Source of the DNA: Ostrinia nubilalis
Taxonomy: Eukaryota > Arthropoda > Insecta > Lepidoptera > Crambidae
DNA: 64,000 bases
Direction of reading: 5' to 3'
Assembly (NCBI RefSeq): GCF_963855985.1
Contig: NC_087107.1
Location: forward strand, 3,038,001-3,102,000
Part shown: in pieces, positions 1 to 9,690 of the stretch
How the letters are laid out: each line of letters opens with the position of its first letter
Position numbering within the stretch: the first letter of the stretch is position 1
Notes under the pieces: model-generated
What the model saw: only the letters and a program-made list of their open reading frames with translations
What the model was told of the DNA's origin: nothing
Database searches by the model: none
Translations under genes and position numbers: made by a program

Positions 1-60
1 TTGGCAATACCAAATAATTGTTCTCAATATTACCCAAAACCTTACATAGATCAATTATGC

Positions 61-300
61 GCACGCACACAGCGGTCACAGTTCATACGGAAGCTTTCGC
101 AAGCGCGCGCGCAACCGGCGGGATGGAGTTATTTAAAATCGATTAGCGTTTGCGGTTAAATATTGCGAATTTAAACTTTAAAACGATACAATTAAGAACA
201 CTTTTGAGATGCTTCGTTGTGGTGCGAAGACCCAGTTTTCAGAAATTGTACGTATCTTTGATAAATTTTGATTTTGACACAACGTTTTGACATGTTATGT
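61..300 (+). promoter_or_regulatory. Possible promoter / first exon zone (weak)
   Basis: A CpG-richer patch (GCGCACGCACACAGC, then AAGCGCGCGCGCAACCGG) stands out from the AT-rich surroundings and is followed at 301 by a good splice-donor-like GTAAGTTG. This would suit a promoter and first non-coding exon of the + strand gene whose later exons are at 14795, 52792 and 63619. No TATA box or clear initiator was found, so this is speculative. Confidence 0.15.
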
Positions 301-1814
301 GTAAGTTGTTTTGAAAATCTTGTGGTTTTCATTGCATGTTCGCACTTCTAGAAAAACGCATTTTTATGCTAGGTCATTGGCAATTAATTGGATTAATTGT
401 TAAAATAAAGAAGCTAAAATCTTCATCGCAGTTTCAACAGTTCTTGTATACCACGGCACAAGGGTGGGGGAATATTTTTATATACTCTAGCTAGCAGATT
501 CTAGTCAATGAAAGCAACTAGGTATTGTAGTGATAAATGGTCACATTATAAAAGACATTTGTTTTTTACAAACGGGCTTTTAAAAACCTCTTTCAAACAT
601 CCCTGTATAACGTTAACTCTACCACTTGAGACATAAAACATACCATTGGCTGAGAAGATCCACCGTTAAAAACTCACAAACATTTGTCAGCCTTTTCTTT
701 AAAATGTAAGAGGTAACATGGCCGACCACGATCGCGGTGAATGTGAACAAGTGCACTTTGGATGCGCGTGCGCCGGAGGAAAGGACGACACCTAAGTAGA
801 GCACTGGCGTTACTACAGCTTTGACCCATAAAAGTTTTGGCCTTGAAGATGCTGCGAAAAATTTCGCCGACGAATGGTAAACATTTTTAGAAAGTATAAA
901 TTCTACTAGTCTTATTTTAAAACTGTTTTAAAATGTAAATCGGTCTGTTTACTAAAACGGCTAGTAAACTAATTTTGATTGACACATTAAAATCCATTCA
1001 AAATACATTCACGACAGCCAATGAGTACTTACTTAATACAAACAGCTCGTATCATTTTTGAGTAATAGAGGTAGAATGAAATAATTTCTTATGAAAACTT
1101 TGTTCTGAAATATCATAATTTATTAAAAAATAACTACTATACTACTACTTTCTAAAACATGCAAGTTTTTTAAATTAAAAGCGTTAATTACATTATTTCT
1201 AAGTTTTTTTGTAACATCATATTTACACTGCTTCTCTAAACCTCATCATACTCATCTATTGCAAATCCCAACAAAGTTCATATAATTTAAAACATTACAC
1301 GTTTTTCACTTGCATTAGAAACCTAATAAATGTAGCACGCCATTGTCAAAGCCTCACACATTAATCATCTCAACCCGGTGACAAACAAGCCTTACGTCAC
1401 AATCAATTATTACCCAGAACAATTGCTTTAATTACCAAAATAATAATTAGCGCACACAACATTAAGGTAAAGAAACACCTATTGTAATACGAGTAAAGTT
1501 TAATTTAGCTTGTGGTAGTTACACCAATTTTAGTTGACCTTTACATTGCGAAAAGCCCTGTAGCTTTGAAATGAGTTAGAATTAAGTGAGACATTTTTCT
1601 AAGATGTAGCATGTAACGCAATATGAGTGACACGCAACGAATTCGTAAAATTACACTTTCAGTTCTTAAGGCAATTTGTGAATAAACAAGTTTGTAAGTC
1701 ACAATAGTGCTTACGTGTATCGTATGAGTTCAAATAATAATAACAAAATTTGATATCATAATTGCCATAATACGAGTATGTACAAGTATTGAATGGAGTA
1801 TAATTTTATTTAAG
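301..1814. other. AT-rich stretch, nothing recognised
   Basis: Ordinary AT-rich sequence with stops in all frames. No repeat ends, splice-bounded frames or hairpins were noticed. It is probably intronic or intergenic. Confidence 0.5.
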
Positions 1815-2006
1815 AACTAGCGGCCGCCTGCGACTTGGTACGCGTGGATCCCGTTTTACCCCCTTAGGGAAGGAGCTTCGTAAAATCCTTTCCTAACGGA
1901 TGCCTACGTCCATAACATCTACCTGCATTCCAAATTTCAGCCCAATCCGTCCAGTGGTTTGGGCTGTACGTTGATAGATTTTTATGTCAGTCAGTCAGTC
2001 AGTCAC
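1815..2006 (+). repeat. Dispersed repeat, GCGGCCGC-head family, copy 1
   Basis: It begins ACTAGCGGCCGCCTGCGACT and runs through ACGCGTGGATCCCGTTTTAC to a tail of four GTCA units. Other copies lie at 30852-31035, 37112-37308, 37461-38512 (interrupted), 46346-46977 (interrupted) and 58291-58441. The head/tail layout with a simple-repeat 3' tail suggests a short retroposon or the 3' end of a LINE; the class is inferred. Confidence 0.75.
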
Positions 2007-4149
2007 CTTGGAGTAATATACTCGTATATTTAGAAAAAAGCACTTCTTATCTTATAGCATGAGGATCCCAATATTTTGTCACAGAATAAGAAAAAGTGTT
2101 TTTTTAAATTAAAGCTATACCAGCAACTAGCGAGTTTTTTCTTGCTTTAAATCCAAAAGTATTCCTCTTACTTATTTTCTGTTAAATGTGGTAGAGTCAA
2201 GAGCAAGATGGATTAACCGATAAATTGCGCTACTCACTAAAACATTTAACTACCAGTTTAGGATGAATGTAAATTAATTAAGCCTCAATTAAACATGCAA
2301 TATTATACCGGAGCTTCCATCGACCTGCACCAATTGCGGAGTTAAATAATAAATAATTACTTAAGACTAAACCGGCGTCTGCGCTTGCGCATCACGAAGT
2401 CACGTCACGACCGCCGAAATGCTCCGGTTTCAGACCCTGACTCGAATGTGGGAACTGCTTGATTTCCGACATTATGATGTTTAAATATGCTCTAGCGTGA
2501 GTACATGAATTTGCTCGTGTGCAGAATGAAGGGCAATCCATTGATTGACATAGAAGAAAACATGAAGTATTTTTTAAAGCATATTATTAGTTCGGCTATC
2601 GTGGCTTCAAAAGTTAAGCTAGTATTTAAATGATTGAGTGTTCACTGACATTTAGATTTGTATTATAACTGATTTTAATACAGATAACCAAGTTTTGTTT
2701 TGGAAATGATTATACGAATTATAATTTGAGGCTTATTTTTATAGCTGCTGTTTCTTGTTAATTACTTTTTCACTTTTATAAAAATAGGATTCTACAAAAC
2801 GTTGCTTTGCTGCTTGATCAACTCTATGAATGATCCTCATTTTCAATTAAATTCTATTGTCCTTCCTTTCCTTCTTTTCCTTTTTAAGTTAGTATTTAAT
2901 AGAAACACATCATAATTGTACTTGAAATGATGATATTATCTATCAGAACTGAAAGTGAGAGCACCACTGAGCTCTCGGTATATTTACTCGTATAAACGTG
3001 ACTAAACCAATTATACTAATTTAATCTATATCAATCAACTGCTCAGTGCTCCCTTCGTTTGCTGAAGGTCGATACCCAACCAAATTGAGAATACCATCTG
3101 ATAGGCAGTTTGACTTCTACAAAACGGACTTCTGGATTTGTAAAGGTTATTTGGACTTCATACGCGTGGGTCCGACAAGACATTTGATGTACGTACCTAC
3201 AGTCACAGCACATTAAACTATACTTTTTTGTTGCAAAACAACCCCTATTGCAATGACATAGATGCCACAATGTTAGCTTGATATGCGGTCGTCTGTTCAT
3301 ATGGGTAAAACATTTTCCTTTGATATTTCATGTTTGAATTAACATTTGTAACTGATTCCTGAATACTTTAAATGTGTTGATGCTTGTTTATACGTTTTAG
3401 AATCACTAATTACTCCAATTAACATTTGCACCGCATTTCCTATCAGTATCAGACATGTCAACAAGTGTATTCTGATTGCAATAATAAACAAAATAATAAG
3501 AGCTTCCTCGTTGTGAATAAACAAATATTTTTTCATTTAGCCATTATTAAAAAATGTTTATTTAGCCATTTTTACCCGGTAAAAGGCTTATTATTAATTA
3601 AAAAAACATAAATTAAGCAGTTTTGCGTAGGAAATGTGTATAATGACGTGATTTAATATGAAAAAAATGCTAATGAAGTTTCCATTCGAAAAATTTAAGA
3701 ATTTCATTTTTAATACACCAATACTAATAGGTATAATGCCGAAAAGAAATTGAAGTATATTACAATAATCATCGAAACAGAAGAAAAGATTTTTAATTTT
3801 TATGTTTTCACTTTTTTTTAGTCGTCACGAAGTGAACTCGCTTGCTTTTCACATACCTAGCCTATTGTTATGAAAATAAAAGTTACATTAGTAGAAATAG
3901 ATTTGATTAATTAAATTAATAAAAATGTAAATGTAGAATTATATAATAATTAGATTAGCAAACCAATAAGCGGACGATTACGCGGGATTACAAAAGAGGT
4001 TTAATCACTTTCATCGTGCATCGGTGTCACTGAAACTGCGCGCACGCAGCGTGACGCACGCGAGGCTTTCACCCTCTCCCGCATTGCTCGTCATCACTTG
4101 CTGATATTCTACAATGCATATACCATTGTACTCGTACCATAATCATTTC
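2007..4149. other. AT-rich stretch, no gene seen
   Basis: Mostly AT-rich with no long or splice-bounded frames. A small CpG-rich patch lies at 4027-4062 (GCGCGCACGCAGCGTGACGC) with no element ends around it. Short open frames at 3043-3611 show no recognisable motif. Confidence 0.45.
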
Positions 4150-4453
4150 GAATAACTCCTATGAACGTCCTCCAGACGCAGAGGTCCCGGCTTCGATTCC
4201 CAGTGGGAGCAGATTTTTCTGTTCGGTTTGGTTGATGGTAGGGCTTGTTCTAAGTCCGCCTGGCTAGCTACCACCATCTTACCTAAGTCTGTCGCCATAA
4301 CAACAATGTTAACAGCATTGTTGTGTAGGTAAGATAGCCAGTTCCTCCGTGGTTGAAGATTCCGGGTGAAGCTCGCTTCCACCTTCGGCCTGATCATCAC
4401 TTACCATCAGGTGAGATACAGGCCAAGAGCTTCTTCGTTGTGGATAAAAAAAA
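4150..4453 (+). repeat. tRNA-like SINE, degenerate
   Basis: GGCTTCGATTCC at 4189-4200 matches a pol III B box (GGTTCGANTCC) and is preceded by a CCTCCAGACGCAGAGG anticodon-arm-like hairpin. The body holds GGTTGAAGATTCCGGGTGAA and GCCTGATCATCACTTACCAT and ends in an A-run (4446-4454). The head is tRNA-like and the tail A-rich, as in SINEs. The A box is not clear, so the copy is probably inactive. Confidence 0.6.
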
Positions 4454-4459
4454 ATCTTC

Positions 4460-4600
4460 TGATTAATTTCATTGCGGGTCTAACGATAGTTGTCCTTCCC
4501 CCGGGACAAACTTGGCCTCGGTTGGGTTTTAATTGCGGTCAAGCTGTAGATCCTGGCTGCACAGGAGTTGCAGGCCATTTGAGCCATTAAGCATTATTAC
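4460..4600 (-). repeat. Dispersed repeat with CTGCAACTCCTG core, copy 1
   Basis: On the - strand the stretch reads CTGCAACTCCTG, AGGATCTACAGCTTGACCGC, AAGTTTGTCCCGGGGGAA and GACCCGCAATGAAATTAATC. The same blocks occur in order on the + strand at 33390-33540. It is a dispersed repeat of unknown class; no coding frame was assigned. Confidence 0.6.
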
Positions 4601-4624
4601 CAAAACCTGCAGTAGAATAGGAAC

Positions 4625-4760
4625 ACCACGTAAATGTCGTAAGAAGTAAGAGGCCACTATGGAAGCACCGAACCTCCCGACACATATGGGAAGAGTAGAC
4701 CAAATCCTCCACTTGCCTCTGGTAAAATAGAGAGTATGCTCCAATAGAGACTAAATGATG
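4625..4760 (+). repeat. Dispersed repeat with ATGTCGTAAGA core, copy 1
   Basis: Blocks TAAATGTCGTAAGAAGTAAG, AGACCAAATCCTCCACTTGC, CTCTGGTAAAATAGAGAG and AGACTAAATGATG define a family also seen at 23885-24020, 26660-26705 and 36665-36800 (+) and at 12675-12725, 30745-30840 and 34712-34800 (-). Its class is unknown. The repeated CCTCTGGTAAATTAGAGAG block is the most conserved part. Confidence 0.6.
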
Positions 4761-5041
4761 ATAATGACAGGATCATGTAGAGTCTAATACTAAACTAATA
4801 CTACGAAACTATACTATAGTTACTATGCTATATGGAATAGTTTTGATACATAATAATATGAATAGGCAAAATTAATCTGAAGTACGATTTAGGAAGTTTA
4901 ATCCTTGTAGGTGCCCTTTTGAGAGACTAGGCTACCTTTAAGAACCAGTTAGTTTATTTATTTATTTATATGGCATACCAACAACATATATATTATACTC
5001 TTATAATTAACATTTATGAAGATCACATATTTTCTGATATA

Positions 5042-5879
5042 CAGGGTGTTACTTTGCATTATTGCCATATTTACAGAGGTTACTATATTACTGATACTGT
5101 ACACAAATCCGTAAAAAAATAATAAATAAAATAAAAAAATAAAATTCATTTATTTCAGGCCAGGGCCCATAAAATTAATAATGCCCGAAAAAATTTTTTT
5201 TAATCTTGAGTATTTTATTTTATCGACAATCTGTTAAACACACCACTAATTATCGTAACGCATGCACATCACTTGTTGGCGATGGCGATGGAGACTTTTT
5301 TACTTTTTATTGTATTTTTAAATATCTATTGCAATCTATTGTCTTTAAAATATCTTTTTGACACTTGTAAAAAACTGAGAAATCCATCAATAACAAATCA
5401 CGTTATAAATAATACAAAAATGACTGAAGTTTATTCAAACAACGAATAATTTAATCAAAATGGTGCTTGGAGTGTCTGCAAGACGTCTTAGACGAAATGC
5501 TTGATGACGTACCCTTAGCGTTAGGTACACCTAATGCTCTACTACCAGCAGGAAGGTGCTCCCCCACAATAAGGACGTCAAGTGCGCGAATAATACGTTT
5601 GGTGAACAGTGGATTGGACGAGGGGTCCAGTAGCTTGGCACACCACGATCCTCGGACCTGACACCAATGGATTTAGGAGTGACTTGAAACGACTGGTATG
5701 CGCAGAAGAGATAAACAGTGTAAACGCGTTACATGAAAGGATTGTTTTAGTGAAACTGTGAGACAAAACGTTTATGTGTTGCGAAAACTAAAGCGAAAAA
5801 CCTACGCTTCGCCGTGCTAGACTGTGCCTTCCCTACTTTTATCTCTGTGAATATGGCAAGAATGCAAAGTAACACGGTG
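5042..5879 (+). mobile_element. Defective Tc1/mariner-type element
   Basis: Imperfect terminal inverted repeats of about 30 bp: CAGGGTGTTACTTTGCATTA on the left and, read from the other strand, CACCGTGTTACTTTGCATTC on the right, flanked by TA on both sides. The interior carries a broken transposase C-terminus (5535-5762). The 838-bp length is well short of the 1.3-2 kb usual for the superfamily. It is related to the fold-back element at 38513-40184, which shares CAGGGTG ends and a similar transposase C-terminus. Confidence 0.75.
5535..5762 (+). pseudogene. Mariner-like transposase remnant
   Basis: Read across frameshifts, the sequence gives YYQQEGAPP, then VDWTRGPVAW, then SDLKRLVCAEEINSVNALHERI. 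These follow the order known from insect mariner-like transposases: a QQDGAPPH block, a WIGRGGPVAWP block before the last catalytic acidic residue, then LK..VYA...N...L.ERI. The SPDLTP.DF block is damaged (TTILGPDTNGF) and stops interrupt the frame. It cannot make an active enzyme. Confidence 0.65.
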
Positions 5880-5882
5880 TAT

Positions 5883-6439
5883 ATGTCACTTAAGGGTAAG
5901 CACAACATTCAGACGGTTTTCTTTTAAATTACATATTATTTAAGAGATAGTTTATTCAAATACCTTTAAGTATAACATTTATCTTATGTTTGGCTATTTT
6001 TAGCGTCTTAATTACATTTATTTCGGGTATTATCAATCACTGATTTATAATCGTGAGAACACAACATCCGTGACTCATTCAAAGTCATCTGGTACTCTTC
6101 TTGATACAGTTTCGACAGAGCATTGACCATGACTTTTGCTTATAAGTCCTGTAGTCCATACTTAAGGCTGCGCGTACGCATAGTGACACGCTGTGACGTA
6201 TAGATACGTGTGGAGCAGACCAACTTATTAACTAAAAGAGGTCCATATCCCGCGAGAATACTGTATATTATCTGACGTGAATTTAATACAGGGTGTGGCA
6301 ACAACTTATCCCCAAAGATGTTTGAAATTCGCTTTACAATGCTACATCTATTAGATTGAATACTATCTTTTGGGGGCGTTATGTTTTTATCTTCGATGTT
6401 TAAGAGTGTTCGGTTACACTTGAAAATTTCGACGGGTTC
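5883..6439. other. No gene seen
   Basis: AT-rich. ATACAGGGTGTGGCAACAAC at 6288-6307 looks like a mariner-type left end, but no matching right end was found nearby. A 128-residue - strand frame over 6140-6526 overlaps the SINE and has no recognisable domain. Confidence 0.35.
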
Positions 6440-6600
6440 ACTCACCCAAAGTCTACAAGGAACACAGCACAGATGGTAAGAGCAGTCGCCTGCCAAGCAA
6501 AAAGTCGTGGGTTTGATTCGCACCATAGGTAATTAGATTTGTATTCAAATGTAGTTTGAGCTGCGACCCTTTATAAATAATAAATTGACTAAAGTAGTGT
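6440..6600 (+). repeat. tRNA-derived SINE
   Basis: An A-box-like segment GATGGTAAGAGCAGTCGCC (6473-6491) is followed about 20 bases later by a B-box-like GTGGGTTTGATTCGCACC (6507-6524), the spacing of a tRNA head. The A-rich end ATAAATAATAAATTGAC follows at 6574-6590. It is not a functional tRNA gene, since no full cloverleaf with an acceptor stem forms. Confidence 0.6.
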
Positions 6601-6928
6601 AATGATATAATTGAATGTAATGTTAATAAAGTGTGATCCTACTGACTTACCACTTGACAAAATGTATTTGCACACCTGCATGCAGGTTGAATACTTGTAC
6701 TAAAAATTTTTTTGTAAGAACTTTATAACCTGTATTCTGGCAAATGAACGCTTCTTATCTTATCTTATCTTTAGGTATTTTCCAAAATGGTGCAATATTT
6801 AAGAATGCATAATATTTTCCTTTAGTTTCTAACCATTAAAATTATATAAATGTGGTTGCGTGGCCCAGCATCTAAGCGTGCGCGCAGCCTTAATTTTGCA
6901 TAGCCCGCGGGCCATTTTTGATATAGTG
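6601..6928. other. No gene seen
   Basis: AT-rich sequence with a short TTATC repeat (6757-6771) and a GC-richer patch near 6870-6912. No coding signal. Confidence 0.4.
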
Positions 6929-6936
6929 ATATATAC

Positions 6937-7938
6937 TAGAGATGAAACGGATAGTTGTTTGGCCGGATACCGGATAACGGATATCCGGCCAGCTGCTAGG
7001 CCGGATAGCCGGATATCCGGCGGCCGGATAGTTGGCCCATTGTCTCGTTGCATGTCGTAACGAGTTTAGGTGCTTCGAACGCGATCAGTGGGTCTATTAG
7101 TAGATTAGACTAGTCACACTTTTCGAAAATCGAATCAGTCCAAATAGAATGTCAGATTTTGCCACTTGTCTAGGTGGCAGATCAATTCGGGCGATTTCGG
7201 TTGCCATTGTGAGTGTGTGATTGAATAGCGAATAGGACATCATCCACGACACGATCCATACATTTTTGGTCCAAAATCAAAAGTGCCGGCCTACAAAAAA
7301 AATGCTATGTTTTGGCAAGATTCACTCAAGACTTCATTTGTTTTAGTAAATAGTTTAATCGTAAATGTAAAAAAGACAGACTTTTAGAACTCGAATATTA
7401 CGATGCACAGTCGTGCCTCATGCTACAGCTTTGGTGCCATAGTAACAAATGCTAAGGCGGACGTGCGCTATCAGAATACAGTACTTTTATTTTTTGGCCG
7501 GCACTTCTGATTTTGGACCAAAATGGATGATGTCCATAAATTAGTTTACTTGCTGCGTAATCTGACTGAACTGCATCATCATGACATCAGACCATCAGTG
7601 AAAAAAAGATCGCCTATTTTATTTGGCAATCAACAGATATTTACATTCGTCATTAGAGTGAATAGCCCAGAAAAAGAATTTTGTTATTTTAAAGGCCTTA
7701 ATATGGTTTTTTGTAACTTTTTGGACTTTAAATAAAAGCCGTCATTATTATAATCCATTTTATTGATGTTTACCTCAAAGATTAATGTATTTCATTTTAT
7801 TAATAGGATATTCTCGTAGTTTTTTAATATCCGGTATCCGGCCGGATAGTGAGTTACTATCCGGTATCCGGCCGGATAGTAAATTTAGGCCGGATATCCG
7901 GCCTACCGGATAGTTACCGGATATCCGTTTCATCTCTA
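6937..7938. mobile_element. hAT-type non-autonomous transposon
   Basis: Terminal inverted repeats TAGAGATGAAACGGATA (17 bp, perfect) face each other, and a perfect 8-bp duplication ATATATAC lies outside (6929-6936 and 7939-7946). An 8-bp duplication with short AGAGATG-type ends is the hAT signature. Many GGATATCC/CCGGATA units crowd the first and last 100-150 bp, typical of subterminal transposase-binding repeats. The only long frame inside (7523-7735) has no transposase motif, so the element is non-autonomous. Confidence 0.88.
7235..7535. repeat. Inverted repeat nested inside the hAT element
   Basis: GGACATCATCCA plus TTTTGGTCCAAAATC on the left and GATTTTGGACCAAAA plus TGGATGATGTCC on the right form a broken inverted repeat of about 60 bp per arm, each with GTGCCGGCC further in. 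It may be a second, smaller transposon inside the hAT copy, or internal structure of the element itself. Confidence 0.55.
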
Positions 7939-8005
7939 ATATATACACAACGTACTCGTAATATGCAAACTCGTTTACGTAAGGAGGCAATATTGGCACA
8001 TGTTG

Positions 8006-8354
8006 GGGGCCATCCATAAAGTACGTCACACGAATTTCATGATTTTTTGACCCCCCCTCCGTCCTTGTCACAGCTGGTCACATTTCTGAGACACCCCCCT
8101 CCCTAGTGTGACGTCACATGTTTTGCAATTTCACATCGAAAAATTATTAAATTAACAGTAGTTCCGAAATATTAGTTTTATTTCCATTTAAATTAAGTAC
8201 TTTTTTATGAAATCAACATTATATCAAATATTTGAAACAATTGAAATGTGATGTCACGAAACTTAGGACCCCTCCCACCCCTTGTCACACTATGTCACAC
8301 TTTGTCAACCCCCTCCCCCCCTCTTTACGTGTGACGTACTTTATGGATGACCCC
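8006..8354. mobile_element. 349-bp terminal-repeat MITE (GGGGYCATCCATAAAG ends)
   Basis: The ends GGGGCCATCCATAAAGTACG and GGGGTCATCCATAAAGTACG (other strand) match over 26 bp with one difference. C-rich subterminal tracts (ACCCCCCCTCC and CCCCCTCCCCCCC) lie inside both ends. TTG occurs on both sides (8003-8005, 8355-8357) and may be a 3-bp target duplication. There is no coding capacity. Elements with these ends are common in insects; I do not assign a superfamily. Confidence 0.8.
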
Positions 8355-8357
8355 TTG

Positions 8358-9016
8358 TCACATTAGCAATGCGATGGTTAAATTAATGATAAACCTGGCA
8401 GCTACTTACGAGTTCTAGGAACATTGGTAGACTAATGGTTTGACCTGAATGGGTATGAAAACACAATGAAATACCAACTCCTTGAATTAACTACGGTATA
8501 GGTAATTAATAATTTTCATGATTTTATTAATTTAGGTATTAATAATTGTGGGTAGACCACACTATCATCATCTAAAGTGTAAACTACGCTGTTAACTTTA
8601 CGTGAACGCACGTGGTAAAAGCACGTTACATTACATCGTACACCGTAAAATCAATCAACGTTACGCTGCGAATTTTGCATTTTTTGTAAACGTAACAGAA
8701 ATTATACATACAAATAATCTTCGCTAAACACTGTGCAGTGTGTTAACCTGTCGGTTCCGGTTTTTAAATAATTGATGGCGGTCGTTAGTGCGGTGTTAAG
8801 GTGTCAGAGCTTGCAATTTGTATAGCTGCTAGCGAGGCTAGCGATGTTTCCGTTGTTTTAATATGGCTTTCCTTGAGTATGGCTTTAATATGGCTTTCCT
8901 TTTTGCAGAAATACTATTACTAGCTTTTGCGCACGGCTTCACCCGAAATTTAGCTCGTCATAGATCGTTATAGTTATAGTAGGTATAGCCTATACATTAT
9001 ACATATGTTATTTATA
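8358..9016. other. No gene seen
   Basis: AT-rich. A short GCTTTTGCGCACGGCTTCACC at 8922-8942 resembles the head of the GACTTCG-type dispersed repeats and may be a truncated copy. Confidence 0.35.
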
Positions 9017-9133
9017 TAGAATAGAATAGAATAGAATAGAATAGAATAGAATAGAATAGAATAGAATAGAATAGAATAGAATAGAATAGAATAGAATAGA
9101 ATAGAATAGAATAGAATAGAATAGAATAGAATA
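9017..9133. repeat. (TAGAA)n pentanucleotide satellite
   Basis: About 23 near-perfect copies of TAGAA in a row; on the - strand it reads (TTCTA)n. The next bases, ATAACGTTTATTTTGCTGCC, look like a LINE 3' end on the - strand, so the array may be an expanded LINE tail. Confidence 0.95.
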
Positions 9134-9320
9134 ACGTTTATTTTGCTGCCACATGAATACACATACATACATAAAACAAACGGTCAACATTACAGAACCA
9201 GTCAAAAGAATGATAGTTAAAATTAAAATTAATTATATTTATTTATTTATTTAAAATCTTTATTACACACACAAAAAAATGTGGCATTATTCACCAGCTA
9301 ACCTTAGGCAAAACAGAGAA
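9134..9320 (-). repeat. Probable LINE 3' ends next to the satellite
   Basis: Two blocks look like - strand LINE tails. 9134-9200 follows directly on the pentanucleotide array. 9236-9316 contains TTTATTTATTTAAAATCTTT, also found at 17047-17066 with a similar continuation. No coding part remains. Confidence 0.4.
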
Positions 9321-9392
9321 TTTAAGTAGGCGGTGCAAAATAGTAAAAATACATAAAATTCTGATGTAAAAAAATATTCTGATTTTATTAAG

Positions 9393-9690
9393 AACTAGCT
9401 GACCCGGCGAACTTCGTACCGCCTTAGCGTAGAGATTTTCTTGATATTTTTTTCCGTAAAAACCTTGTACAGAGTATTAGAAAACTACAAAAAAAAAATC
9501 AGCCAAATCGGTCATGCCGTTTTCATGTTATGTCGTGACAACGGAAAACGGGTTTCATTTTTATATATATAGATAGAAGATAATACTGTAAAGTTTTATC
9601 AAAATCCGTTCAGTAGTTTTTGCGTGAAAGAGTAAAAAACATAAATACATTGACATAAACATTCGCGTTTATAAAATTAGTAGGATTTAG
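9393..9690 (+). repeat. GACTTCG-type dispersed repeats (two joined pieces)
   Basis: 9393-9577 starts ACTAGCTGACCCGGCGAACT and ends in TTTATATATATAGATAG. 9580-9690 carries AAATCCGTTCAGTAGTTTTT and CATTCGCGTTTATAAAATTA, matching the 3' parts of the copies at 35398-35563 and 35930-36097. These are short retroposon or LINE 3' pieces of a kind abundant in Lepidoptera. Confidence 0.55.

Noticed and set aside
1985..2006. (GTCA)n run as an independent microsatellite or CRISPR-like repeat
   Set aside because: It is the 3' tail of a dispersed repeat family and recurs at the same place in other copies; there are no spacers.
6288..6307. Isolated mariner-type end ATACAGGGTGTGGCAACAAC
   Set aside because: No matching inverted end was found nearby, so an element could not be defined.
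6473..6524. Possible functional tRNA gene
   Set aside because: A-box- and B-box-like elements are present, but no full cloverleaf with acceptor stem forms; a SINE head explains it better.
6140..6526. 128-residue - strand frame
   Set aside because: It overlaps a tRNA-derived SINE and shows no domain, signal peptide or splice support.
7775..8071. 98-residue - strand frame with repeated SGRIP words
   Set aside because: It is a translation of the hAT subterminal repeats and of the neighbouring MITE end, not a gene.
8974..9205. Two - strand open frames rich in SILFY repeats
   Set aside because: They are translations of the (TTCTA)n array and carry no other coding signal.
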